Source of the DNA: an uncultured Methanobacterium sp.
GTDB lineage: Archaea > Methanobacteriota > Methanobacteria > Methanobacteriales > Methanobacteriaceae
Direction of reading: 5' to 3'
DNA length: 64,000 nucleotides
Assembly (NCBI RefSeq): GCF_963665055.1
Contig: NZ_OY762015.1
Coordinates: 744,001 to 808,000 of the forward strand
Position numbers and translations under genes: made by a program. Below the pieces are notes generated by a model. That model worked only from the letters and a program-made list of their open reading frames with translations, did no database searches and was not told where the DNA came from. Positions 14,664 to 23,770 of the stretch are shown one piece after another (positions within the stretch are counted from its first letter, which is position 1; each line of letters starts with the position of its first letter).

Positions 14664-14906
14664 GTTAGATTCCTCTTATAATAATAAAATCAAATTATTA
14701 TTGACTTTAAACTTCACTCATCTATACCTTTAATTTAAACACTTAATCTATCTATAATAAGGTTTATAAGTATATTAGAGTTTATAAGGATTTTCATTAA
14801 GATTTTAATTTGATGTGCAATGGAATTTGAACCAGAGAAATTTAAAGTTACTAATATTATGTATAAAGATAAAGTTAATAGAATAAAAAAACAAAATTAA
14901 CTTACA

Positions 14907-15371
<465 letters not shown>

Positions 15372-15530
15372 CCTTAATAGGGAATTTATAACCATTAATT
15401 TAATATAAATCTTCCAGATATCTTCAAAAATCTTCCGAAAATCTTCAATATTAATAAAATCTCTATATCACAAAAACTCAGGATTATAAAATCTTAATCG
15501 GGCTTTACCATAAGAGGGGGTATTTTAGAT

Positions 15531-16250
15531 ATGAGTATTTTTAATGGAAGTTTCAATCCAGATGTGGATAAACTGGAAAGTGAAGGGGACATCAATGGCC
15601 TCATTAGAACGTTACAAAAGGGCAATAATAAAAATCGTGCTAAAGCTGCCAGGGCACTGGGAAGATTCAATGATGAAAACGTAGTTAAAGCCCTTGTTAC
15701 AGCTTTAGATCATGATGATGGGGATGTCCGTTGGAATGCTGCCAGTTCGCTGGGTAAAATAGGAAATCCTGATGCTGTTCCTTTCCTCCTTAAAACGCTC
15801 CGTGATGAGAAATGGTACGTTAGATTGCAAACTGCAGATGCTCTAGGGGAAATTGGCGATGAAAGAGCATTACTGCCCCTTTTAGAATCACTTAAGGATG
15901 AAAAGATACGCAACAATGTTGCCATTGCACTGGGTCATTTAGGGGATTCACGGGCAGTTGATCATTTGATTGATGGTCTTAACGATGATGATTTCAGTTT
16001 CCGCAGTGCATCTGAAGAAGCACTGGGTATGATTGGTGATGAAAAAGCAGTTCCCATTCTTATTGAGGCTTTGAAAGATGATAATGTTAGTGTTCGACGA
16101 CATGCTGCCGGAGCACTGGGTATGATTGGTGATGAGCGGGCAATAAAACCACTCCTGGATGCAGTGGATGATGAGAAATGGTACGTCCGCCTGCAGGTAG
16201 AAGAAGCAATACAGGAACTTAATGCTCGTTTGAAGAAAAATGAAAAGTAA
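15531..16250 (+). CDS. HEAT-repeat protein (PBS-lyase type)
   Basis: This 239-residue protein is built of about seven tandem 31-residue HEAT-like units. Each has a pattern such as DEKWYVRLQTADALGEIGDERA, giving an alpha-solenoid. Such repeats serve as protein-binding scaffolds in the cytoplasm; the phycobilin-lyase name of the family says nothing about function here. No enzymatic motif or signal peptide is seen. The ATG follows a GAGGGGG site. A paralogue-like solenoid is encoded at 50553-51122. Confidence 0.9.
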   Translation: MSIFNGSFNPDVDKLESEGDINGLIRTLQKGNNKNRAKAARALGRFNDENVVKALVTALDHDDGDVRWNAASSLGKIGNPDAVPFLLKTLRDEKWYVRLQTADALGEIGDERALLPLLESLKDEKIRNNVAIALGHLGDSRAVDHLIDGLNDDDFSFRSASEEALGMIGDEKAVPILIEALKDDNVSVRRHAAGALGMIGDERAIKPLLDAVDDEKWYVRLQVEEAIQELNARLKKNEK

Positions 16251-16328
16251 TCATCAAATGTAATCATGAAAAGTATTCATAAAAATAATTAAATAAATGG
16301 AATGTACTTTTAATAAATGGGATCTAAA

Positions 16329-16787
16329 TTAAATAAATTCTCTTATTTTATCCGCAATCTTATCACGAACATCAGAAGAGATATTTTTCGGTGGTCTGGG
16401 ACGCATATAACCAAAGTGGGGATCATCAAAGGTGCAACCAGCAAAATCCACTGTATGCTTGTAACGGGGAATGAAATGCCAGTGCAGGTGTGGTTCTGGT
16501 TTACCTTCAAGGTAAAAAGTGTTCATAAGGCAGCCCCAATTAAAAAGAGTAGCATCAAATGCAGATTTAACTGCCTTCTCCATACTCTCCAGGAGCAAAA
16601 TAAAATCATCCCATTCCTCCTTGGATAGGCCTGTCAAAGTTTTCTGGTCTCGTTTCAGTGCTACCACACAGGTAGCCAGATTACTCTGATTAGGTGCCAG
16701 AAACACAATCCAGTGTTCAGTCTCCATTAGTGGATCACCAAAGTTATAATCAACCAGTTTCTCACAGTAAGGACACTCAATACTCAT
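16329..16787 (-). CDS. HIT-family nucleotide-binding protein with N-terminal CxxC
   Basis: This 152-residue protein contains the histidine-triad motif HLHWHFIPRY near residues 99-108. That motif is the active site of HIT hydrolases and transferases acting on nucleotide phosphoramidates or dinucleoside polyphosphates. The N-terminus has CPYCEK, one half of a zinc site seen in several HIT proteins. A further C/H pair could come from the NWGCLMNTF region. It is soluble, and its substrate is not predictable. GGGGATAAA precedes the ATG. Confidence 0.9.
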   Translation of the reverse strand: MSIECPYCEKLVDYNFGDPLMETEHWIVFLAPNQSNLATCVVALKRDQKTLTGLSKEEWDDFILLLESMEKAVKSAFDATLFNWGCLMNTFYLEGKPEPHLHWHFIPRYKHTVDFAGCTFDDPHFGYMRPRPPKNISSDVRDKIADKIREFI

Positions 16788-16956
16788 TTTATCCCCTAAC
16801 CTAAATTATACAATTTTTACACTTAACTTATATATTTTCAGCTATACATTTTCAGCTTTTACATTTTTTCCTGTTAATTGATGATTTCCTGTTTTTATTT
16901 TCTAGTCTTATATATTTAGTTTGTATTTATCTAGTTTTCAATATAATCGGGTTTTC

Positions 16957-17703
16957 CTACAATTTGGAAAGAATAAAAGAAATTGCAAAACCAATCACAG
17001 TCACCATCCCTGCCAGGTTATGGGTTTCAGAGAAGGCCTCAGGGATCATGGTATCTACCAGCATGGCCAGAATACCTCCAGCAGCAATAGATAGGGTAAC
17101 TGCAGTCACCTCAACTGGTAACTGGCTGAATATGGAGTAGCCTACCAGTGAAGATAAGCTGGTAACGATGGCAATAGTCAGCCATAAAGAGAAAACTTTC
17201 CTGGCTTTCCAACCTTCTTTTTTCATTCCAGCTGAACTGGAAAGACCTTCTGGTATGTTGGATAGGAAGATAGCAACCACAGTGGCGGTACTCACCACAC
17301 CCCCACCGATCATGGTCAGTCCAATAGCAATTGACTCCGGAATGCCATCAATGACCGATCCTGCTGCTATGGCCATGGCCCCGTTATCCGTGTCATTTTC
17401 CTCTGGTTTCACCGATCTTTTCCGGTGCTTGGCTCCCTTACGTGCCAGGTAAATGTTGGTTATGGTGAAAATTGAGGCACCTAACAGGAATCCTGCTACT
17501 AAATGTGCTGGTCCTCCCAGGGCATAGGCTTCATCCAGAAGTTCAAATGAAACCGCTGACATGAGAACACCAGCCCCAAATGCCATGATAGAGGCCACCC
17601 AGCGTTGTGGGATCTTAAAAAAGTAGCCAAAGAATGCACCTATAAGAAGGGCAGATCCAGCTACAAAACCCCATATTCCGGCCAGTATTATACTTGAAAA
17701 CAT
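16957..17703 (-). CDS. ZIP-family divalent metal transporter
   Basis: This 248-residue membrane protein has about eight helices. It has the paired ZIP signatures VIDGIPESIAIG (helix 4) and LSNIPEGLSSS (helix 5), which form the binuclear metal path for Zn2+ or Fe2+ uptake. The loop after helix 3 is rich in Lys, Arg and His (ARKGAKHRKRS), typical of the ZIP variable loop. I chose the ATG at 17703, preceded by GGTGATCCT; a longer reading frame adds 37 polar residues of poor family fit. The gene is divergent from the MFS gene, and an imperfect palindrome at 17860-17874 lies between them. Confidence 0.92.
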   Translation of the reverse strand: MFSSIILAGIWGFVAGSALLIGAFFGYFFKIPQRWVASIMAFGAGVLMSAVSFELLDEAYALGGPAHLVAGFLLGASIFTITNIYLARKGAKHRKRSVKPEENDTDNGAMAIAAGSVIDGIPESIAIGLTMIGGGVVSTATVVAIFLSNIPEGLSSSAGMKKEGWKARKVFSLWLTIAIVTSLSSLVGYSIFSQLPVEVTAVTLSIAAGGILAMLVDTMIPEAFSETHNLAGMVTVIGFAISFILSKL

Positions 17704-17859
17704 AGGATCACCATAGGAATATCTATTAATTGTTTGAGAGAACTTAACATTTATTAAAGGCATTATCAATGAATGGTTATCAATGAAGGCTTGGTAAGTT
17801 GAGTTTTTAATCAACTATCATCTAAACAATGTATTCTATAGATGAGACATATAATTATA

Positions 17860-17874
17860 CTTAAGTAACTTAAG
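17860..17874. promoter_or_regulatory. Near-palindrome between the ZIP and MFS genes
   Basis: CTTAAGTAACTTAAG consists of two CTTAAG sites separated by TAA. It lies in the 292-base region shared by two divergently transcribed transporter genes and could be an operator. The half-sites are self-complementary and AT-rich, so chance is possible. Confidence 0.3.
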
Positions 17875-17995
17875 ATTTTCAACAAGTAAACAATCCGCAG
17901 TAAGTAGGGATGGAATTAATGTGTGAATAACTAAATATAAAGATAATGCAGGGTATAACAAGAATTATGGGATATGGACGGGGGAAGTAATATCA

Positions 17996-19390
17996 ATGAC
18001 TTTAAATTCAGGTGAAAAATCCGTATCTGGGGAAAGATGTGCACTGGTACTGGTGGTTATTGGATCCTTTTTAATACCCTTTATGGGATCATCCCTTAGT
18101 CTGGCCCTTCCCCTTATCCAGAGTGACCTTTCAGTTAGCATACTACTTTTAGGATGGATTCCCACAGCATTTGTTCTGGCCAATGCTGCCATGGTCCTGC
18201 CATTTGGAAAACTGGCAGACATACACGGTCGAAAAAAAATATTCGCCTACGGGTTAGCAATATACACTGCAGCATCTTTACTAGCATCCTTTTCAAATTC
18301 AGGGATTATACTGGTATTATTCAGCTTCCTGCAGGGAGTTGGTTGTGCTATGATCTTTGCCACTGGAATTGCCCTTTTAATTTCCATCTTTCCCCAAAAT
18401 AAAAGGGGTCGGGTTCTGGGGATCAACACCACCGCAGTCTATATTGGGCTGTTCATGGGACCGCTCCTGGGCGGTTTCCTGGCCCAAAATTTTGGATGGA
18501 GAAGTATATTCTTTATCAATGTTCCCATAGGATTATTTGCACTAGCGTTGATCCTAACCAGATTAAAGGGTGAGTGGAAAGGGTCTCCAGGTGATAAATT
18601 CGATCTAACAGGGTCAGTTATCTACATTTTTTCACTCACTGCATTAATGTACGGGTTTTCAACCCTCCACGACTTTACAGGGAAGATCATCTCATTTATA
18701 GGTCTTATTGGGCTGGCTGTCTTTTACATTGTAATCAAGTCTTCTGATAATCGCGTGTTAACCCTTAAAATATTTAAGAATAGGATTACCAGTTTCTCTG
18801 GTATATCCCTTCTCCTGGTGACCATTGCTACCTCAGCAATGTGGACGCTCTTGAGTTTATACCTTCAGGACCTGCGTGGACTGGACACCATGACCACCGC
18901 ACTTATATTAGCAGTCCAACCACTTGCAGTGGCATTACTGTCACCTCTTGTGGGATACATGGTTGATAAAAATGATCATAAAAGCTTTATTATTCTAGGG
19001 GCGACAATCGGCACTATTGGATTACTTATCCTTACCTTACTGGATATAAATACATCCTTAACACAGGTTGTGATAGGATTAGTTCTGGTTGGAGTAGGGT
19101 TAGGATTGTTTTCCACACCAACCAATAGGAACTTCCTGGGGTCCTTAACCACCAAGTACTATGGTATTGGATCAGCAACCCTATCCACCCTGGTCTTTAT
19201 TGGTCAAACCATGAGTCTTGGTATTTTACTATTTATCCTAACTGGATTAATGGGCAACGTGGAAATAGCACCCTCTAATTATCCTTTATTCATGGAAGGA
19301 CTTCATATTTCCTTCTTTTTATTTGCAGCTTTCTGTGCAGGGGGTGCTTTGCTTTCATATACTGGGTTGGGGAAATTATCCTCAAAATGA
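17996..19390 (+). CDS. MFS multidrug-type exporter, 14-helix DHA2 family
   Basis: This 464-residue protein has about 14 hydrophobic helices. The motif-A loop is FGKLADIHGRKKIFAYG near residue 65, and motif C-like GPLLGGFLAQNFGWRSIFFINVPIG lies near 155-180. Both are hallmarks of proton-driven DHA2 drug exporters such as EmrB/QacA-type proteins. It lies in the cytoplasmic membrane, and the substrate cannot be inferred. The ATG at 17996 is preceded by GGGGGAAG. No regulator gene is adjacent. Confidence 0.92.
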   Translation: MTLNSGEKSVSGERCALVLVVIGSFLIPFMGSSLSLALPLIQSDLSVSILLLGWIPTAFVLANAAMVLPFGKLADIHGRKKIFAYGLAIYTAASLLASFSNSGIILVLFSFLQGVGCAMIFATGIALLISIFPQNKRGRVLGINTTAVYIGLFMGPLLGGFLAQNFGWRSIFFINVPIGLFALALILTRLKGEWKGSPGDKFDLTGSVIYIFSLTALMYGFSTLHDFTGKIISFIGLIGLAVFYIVIKSSDNRVLTLKIFKNRITSFSGISLLLVTIATSAMWTLLSLYLQDLRGLDTMTTALILAVQPLAVALLSPLVGYMVDKNDHKSFIILGATIGTIGLLILTLLDINTSLTQVVIGLVLVGVGLGLFSTPTNRNFLGSLTTKYYGIGSATLSTLVFIGQTMSLGILLFILTGLMGNVEIAPSNYPLFMEGLHISFFLFAAFCAGGALLSYTGLGKLSSK

Positions 19391-19629
19391 ATATTATCAC
19401 TCAAGTTATTCCGGATCATTGGCTCCCTGTTAAAATTGAATTAATTGAAATTATAAGTTAAATTTTGAAATTATAAGTCTAAATTAAAAAATTAGTCTAA
19501 ATAAATTTTTAAATAATCATCATCAAAATAGATATCAACTGATAATAGGAATTACAGAGTTATTATGTTTAATATTTGCTCAATTTTTAATAATGTAAGG
19601 ATTAATACTACTAATGAGGACGTGGTATT

Positions 19630-20130
19630 TTGAAGGAATCACCTAATGAGGAAGACAAGGGAACTTTGCAGGAAAATTCTAATGAAGACAAGGGAAATGG
19701 GAAAAATTTCCTTAAAAACTTTTTAAAAGAAAAGGAACCTAAAACCTCAGAATTTATTGTAGCCATTGTTGTTAATTTGATTTTCTTATATATAGTTAAC
19801 AACTTACTTTCATGGAATTTGAGCTTCATAGCCTCTTCCTTCCAGGATGTTCTGTGGATATTTAACATTTCCATCTCTGCGACCATAATTGGGAATATCA
19901 TCTTCTTAATCTATCACCCTGCCTGGTTCAGGAGTATAATTCGGATAATATTGAACATACTGGGATTTCTGGTTGTTTACTATTTATACATTGTATTCCC
20001 ATTTGTATTCAGCAATTATCTGGTCACTTTCTCTGTAAAATTTGCTCTTATCGTGGCAATGGTGGTAATAGTAATTGCGACCATTGTTGAAATGGTAAAA
20101 TTAATTTTAAGGATTATAAAATCATCATAA
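19630..20130 (+). CDS. Membrane protein of unknown function with acidic/polar N-terminal tail
   Basis: This 166-residue protein begins at TTG, with an upstream GAGGACGTGG. Residues 1-35 are highly polar (Glu, Asn, Lys and Asp). Four hydrophobic segments follow, at about residues 38-60, 70-95, 100-125 and 130-155. I recognise no family. The low-complexity hydrophilic tail and four-helix bundle are similar in plan to the protein at 14193 but not in sequence. It is probably monocistronic. Confidence 0.7.
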   Translation: MKESPNEEDKGTLQENSNEDKGNGKNFLKNFLKEKEPKTSEFIVAIVVNLIFLYIVNNLLSWNLSFIASSFQDVLWIFNISISATIIGNIIFLIYHPAWFRSIIRIILNILGFLVVYYLYIVFPFVFSNYLVTFSVKFALIVAMVVIVIATIVEMVKLILRIIKSS

Positions 20131-20281
20131 TCCTTAAAAAACTTTTTTTCTTCTTTATTTAAATAATATTCATCATATTATTATTATTAAGAAAATCAAA
20201 TCATAAGAAAATCAAATTATTCATGGAAAGAATGTTTTTTACTTGAAATTATTCATCGGATTTATTCATTTAATAAATGAT

Positions 20282-20548
20282 TTATTTTAATAAACTCTTC
20301 ATCCTGTGTTCAACTTCAAGTTTAATAGATTTAATTAGTTCTTCTAATGGTTCATCTTCCCAGGGCTCTGCTATACTGAGAAAACTGTTGAAATAAATTA
20401 TGGGAGCTTTTATTTGGATATTAAAATCCTCTAAATCTTCAAGGGCTTCATAATCTATTAGTGAAAGCTCTTCTGTTGTGAGAAGGACTTTTATTCGCAC
20501 ATTCCAGTTTTGACCTGATTCCTCCAGACAGTCCACATCAACTTGCAT
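20282..20548 (-). CDS. Small acidic protein of unknown function
   Basis: This 88-residue protein is acidic and without Cys motifs or membrane segments. Its alternating pattern (MQVDVDCLEE..., VRIKVLLTTEELS, NIQIKAPIIYFNSF) suggests a beta-rich start and a helical end (EELIKSIKLEVEHRMKSLL). No family is recognised. An ATG with a weak purine-rich site upstream supports it as a gene, as does clean spacing from its neighbours. It lies downstream of the M48 protease gene on the same strand but 221 bases away. Confidence 0.6.
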   Translation of the reverse strand: MQVDVDCLEESGQNWNVRIKVLLTTEELSLIDYEALEDLEDFNIQIKAPIIYFNSFLSIAEPWEDEPLEELIKSIKLEVEHRMKSLLK

Positions 20549-20769
20549 GTCACACTTCCTTAGAATTTTTATTAACCTAAAAATTATTATTCCATAGATC
20601 CGGCAATTAAGTTCTCAATAAGTAATAAGGCTACAATATATAACCCTCTTTTAGAGGTAAAGTATTCAACTTATCATCTTAGAGTCAAGTATTCTCCTTA
20701 ATCATCATCTTTTAGAGGTTAATTATTCAACAATCATTTTTTTAAGCCAAATATCCATTATTGTTATCA

Positions 20770-22203
20770 TTACAATCCAAGTGTACGTTTAAAACCATTA
20801 ACCACGTCTCCCGCTGATTTTAAGAGGGGATTTTTTACCTTTACTGGTGTTTTCATACGTTCCAGGCGATCTATACGGAAGTAGATTGGTGGATGGGGAT
20901 CGAAGTTTATCCAGGAGGGGAATCTGGTGGGTGAAATCCTTTCGGCATGAAGGCGCTGGTAACCAATTTTACGCAGTGCACTGGCTAAAACCTGAGGTTG
21001 ACCTATTTTCATGGCGGATAAAAGATCGGCACGGGTTTCAAAGAACTTGGCCACAAAGAAAATAAACCCTAATGCCACAATCAGGTAAATTAGTGGTGAT
21101 AGGACCACCAGTGGGAATAGGATGGTGAATCTGAGTATGAATTCTGCAGAAATTATACTGAAGAGTATTATCGGGTCTCTGCCGGATAGATGACCCATTT
21201 CATGACCTATCACTGATAGTATCTCATCTTCTTCCAGCTGCACCAGTAGTCCTGTGGTGATGAGTACCAGTCCCCGGTTGGGACTGGGGCCAGTAGCAGC
21301 GGCATTGGGGATCATGGTGTTACTTAAAGCAACTTTGGGCATGGTAACATTGAATTTACTGGCAGCTTCTTCCACTATGCTGTAAACATCAATCACCTTG
21401 GCGACCTTAATTTCGGCCTGGCAGTGGAAACCATATTCCTGAAATATGTCTTCTCCTAACTCACAGGTAGGTTCAAGGCCCACTGCAAGGCTTTTCTTGT
21501 AGATTTCTTCCTTCATTTTAATTATACTATCTTTACCGAATTTTTTCTGGAATTTCTGGAACTCCTCCAGGGGTAGCTGATACTCCAGAATATGCACCCG
21601 TGGATTTTCAGGTGTGATCCTCCAGTCACTGGTATTAAGTAATATCCGGTCAGATAATAGAACTATAAAAAGTTGAAAAATGAGTATACCTATTATTGCC
21701 AGGAATATTCCCAGTAAAAGGAAAAGTAGAATGTTAACTCCAAAAAAGAGGATGTAGATCATGATCATGTTGCTACCAAACATGCGGAAAGATGCCTTCT
21801 TACGATGGGTGGGAGGTGCCTCTGGTATGATTTTTTCTCCCTCTACCCATGCAAAGTAAAGGGTGGCCTGGCGGATGGCATCCTCAAATGCCTGTATTGC
21901 AATGAAAAGTTCTTCTTCCAGGAGATCAATTTTAGGGGAGATGTTAAAATTAGTAGGAACCGTAACTGGTAATAACTTGACAGAAAATGGATTTGTTGCC
22001 TGTATTTCCACTCGAACTTCCCATTCATCCTCTTTGCTGGTAGCAGTATATTTTAAAACTCCAACACCACCTACCATTCCTTTGGAAACATTTTGGAATG
22101 AGTCCGGTTGAGGTAACAGGTAAAATTCTCGCAAAAAATCCAGTGCTTCTTCCAGGTGCCCTGATGAGAGTTCGGTGTCAATAATGAAATTTTTTTCCAA
22201 CAT
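20770..22203 (-). CDS. M48-family membrane zinc metalloprotease (HtpX-like) with N-terminal extension
   Basis: This 477-residue protein has a soluble N-terminal domain of about 140 residues and two hydrophobic helices near 145-200. The gluzincin core follows, with zinc motif HEMGH in SVIGHEMGHLSGRDP and the third ligand Glu in KFFETRADLLSA. Two more helices flank the motif. HtpX-type enzymes sit in the membrane and cut misfolded membrane proteins on the cytoplasmic side. The extension has no family I recognise and may recruit substrates. The ATG at 22203 is chosen because GGGAGG lies just upstream; an earlier TTG start would overlap that site. Confidence 0.9.
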   Translation of the reverse strand: MLEKNFIIDTELSSGHLEEALDFLREFYLLPQPDSFQNVSKGMVGGVGVLKYTATSKEDEWEVRVEIQATNPFSVKLLPVTVPTNFNISPKIDLLEEELFIAIQAFEDAIRQATLYFAWVEGEKIIPEAPPTHRKKASFRMFGSNMIMIYILFFGVNILLFLLLGIFLAIIGILIFQLFIVLLSDRILLNTSDWRITPENPRVHILEYQLPLEEFQKFQKKFGKDSIIKMKEEIYKKSLAVGLEPTCELGEDIFQEYGFHCQAEIKVAKVIDVYSIVEEAASKFNVTMPKVALSNTMIPNAAATGPSPNRGLVLITTGLLVQLEEDEILSVIGHEMGHLSGRDPIILFSIISAEFILRFTILFPLVVLSPLIYLIVALGFIFFVAKFFETRADLLSAMKIGQPQVLASALRKIGYQRLHAERISPTRFPSWINFDPHPPIYFRIDRLERMKTPVKVKNPLLKSAGDVVNGFKRTLGL

Positions 22204-22450
22204 TGGCCTCCCATTGATAAAAACGCAAAACACTTTCAAGTTAAGGAATTTATTAAAGCTTTACCGGTTTTTAATCTTATTATATATCTCAATTTTAATA
22301 AATTGAACGGTGACCAACATTAATAAGTTAATGAATACTTCCTTAATATTCAACTGACATTAAGTAGGGAATATTCCCTTATTATCCCGGGATGGATCCC
22401 CTCTACTTACTCCGGACCTGCCTGAAAATCTTTTGCTGGTATCATTTAAG

Positions 22451-22550
22451 ATTATTTGCAAAGCATCTGAAGGGTTAGAGCAAATTATTTGCAAAGCAGG
22501 GAGATAATTTATAGCAGATTATTGCGAAGCAACTGATAAAGTTAGAGCAA
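22451..22550. repeat. Three tandem copies of a 33-34 bp unit
   Basis: Three adjacent units begin ATTATTTGCAAAGCA at 22451 and 22484, and ATTATTGCGAAGCAA at 22518. The first and third units also share GTTAGAGCAA at their ends. The array fills most of the 394-base gap between the M48 protease start (22203) and the small gene ending at 22598. It has no spacers, so it is not a CRISPR. It could be protein-binding sites upstream of the protease or simple slippage. Confidence 0.65.
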
Positions 22551-22597
22551 ATAGTTTAAAAAAATGATCCCAGTACTCAAATTACAAATTCAAAAGA

Positions 22598-22789
22598 TTA
22601 AAATGATTTCACTGTATTGAAAACCGAAGGATTGCTCCCAATATGGCTTTTGGTTATATAAAACCCTGCAGGAGTAACTGTCATTATCTTACTGCCATCT
22701 ATTTTGTACACTATTACATTTGAAACGGCTTTAGATGATACCATGGCTGTTGGCATTGTTATTTTTTTAAGTTTTTCCAATTGTTCCAT
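22598..22789 (-). CDS. Small protein of unknown function
   Basis: This 63-residue protein has an N-terminal short helix (MEQLEKLKKI) followed by what looks like several beta-strands (SNVIVYKIDGSKIMTVTPAGFYI). The start is well supported by AGGGGGAATTGAT with seven bases between the G-run and the ATG. No known family. It is transcribed divergently from nucS. Confidence 0.6.
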   Translation of the reverse strand: MEQLEKLKKITMPTAMVSSKAVSNVIVYKIDGSKIMTVTPAGFYITKSHIGSNPSVFNTVKSF

Positions 22790-22941
22790 ATCAATTCCCC
22801 CTATTTTTTATTATGGGATGAAGTTGTATATGCTAACCTTGAATCCTGAATATCTACAATTAATAATATTAAGCGCTATTAAAATGATTATAGTATGATA
22901 ATAGTGAAATACTTTTAATATAAGCTCTGAAATTCTATATC

Positions 22942-23712
22942 ATGAAACTGGTGGAAGAAAAAAACCCGGATACCCAACGAGTACTGGAGATTATTAATGA
23001 AGGATTATTAAAAAGGGCAGTTATTACTATCATGGCTTCCTGTCGTGTTTATTATGATGGAAGGGCTGTAAGTCGCCTGGAATTAGGTGACAGGATCATA
23101 TTAATCAAATCAGATGGCTCATTCATAATCCACCAGGACCGAAACCTGGAACCCGTAAACTGGCAACCGCCCAAAACCAAAGTCACAGCTGATATTCATC
23201 AGGGAATGGTTAAAATCAGAGGAGTCAGGCGAAACCCCACAGAGTCCCTGGAAGCAGAAATTCTGCAAACCCACATGATATCTTATTTCATAGGTGAAGA
23301 TGTTGAAAGCCTGGAACTTGCTGGTTACGAGGCAAATATGGGTGATCTTATATTTAAGGATCCTGAAGTTATAGAAAAGGGTTTTCGACCCACTTCACGT
23401 GAATATCACACTCCCCAGGGATTCATTGACATACTGGGTAAAGATCATGAGGGTAATATAACCATTCTAGAACTGAAAAGTAGAAAAGCCGGTGTTAACG
23501 CGGTTAAACAGTTGCGAAGGTATGTTGATTGCTTCAGTGATCATAAAGAAGCGGTCAGGGGAGTTTTAGTTGCCCCTTCTGTTACCGATGATGCCCGTGA
23601 ATTACTGGAAGAACAAAAAATGGAATTCAAGGCACTGGAACCTCCAAGGGAATTGGGTAAAGATAAAGTAATTACACTGGAAAGTTTTTTTGGACAGGGC
23701 AGTTCCCAATAA
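22942..23712 (+). CDS. nucS: Endonuclease NucS/EndoMS
   Basis: This 256-residue archaeal NucS has an N-terminal beta-rich DNA-binding/dimer domain (about 1-120, with CRVYYDGRAVSRLELGDR) and a C-terminal RecB-like nuclease domain. The active site is visible: D163 in GFIDILG and the E177-x-K179 pair in ILELKSRKAG, followed by QLRRYVD. Family members cut both strands at mismatched bases or act on single-stranded flaps with PCNA, giving mismatch repair in organisms without MutS/MutL. The length is normal. It is monocistronic, with its start close to a TATA-like spacer. Confidence 0.95.
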   Translation: MKLVEEKNPDTQRVLEIINEGLLKRAVITIMASCRVYYDGRAVSRLELGDRIILIKSDGSFIIHQDRNLEPVNWQPPKTKVTADIHQGMVKIRGVRRNPTESLEAEILQTHMISYFIGEDVESLELAGYEANMGDLIFKDPEVIEKGFRPTSREYHTPQGFIDILGKDHEGNITILELKSRKAGVNAVKQLRRYVDCFSDHKEAVRGVLVAPSVTDDARELLEEQKMEFKALEPPRELGKDKVITLESFFGQGSSQ

Positions 23713-23770
23713 TTTACTTTCTAGAAATTTATTAGTTAGTCAAAATATCCATTCATGTTTAATATTATTC

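Noticed and set aside
17704..17814. 37-residue N-terminal extension of the ZIP transporter
   Set aside because: The extension is polar without family similarity, and GGTGAT precedes the ATG at 17703.
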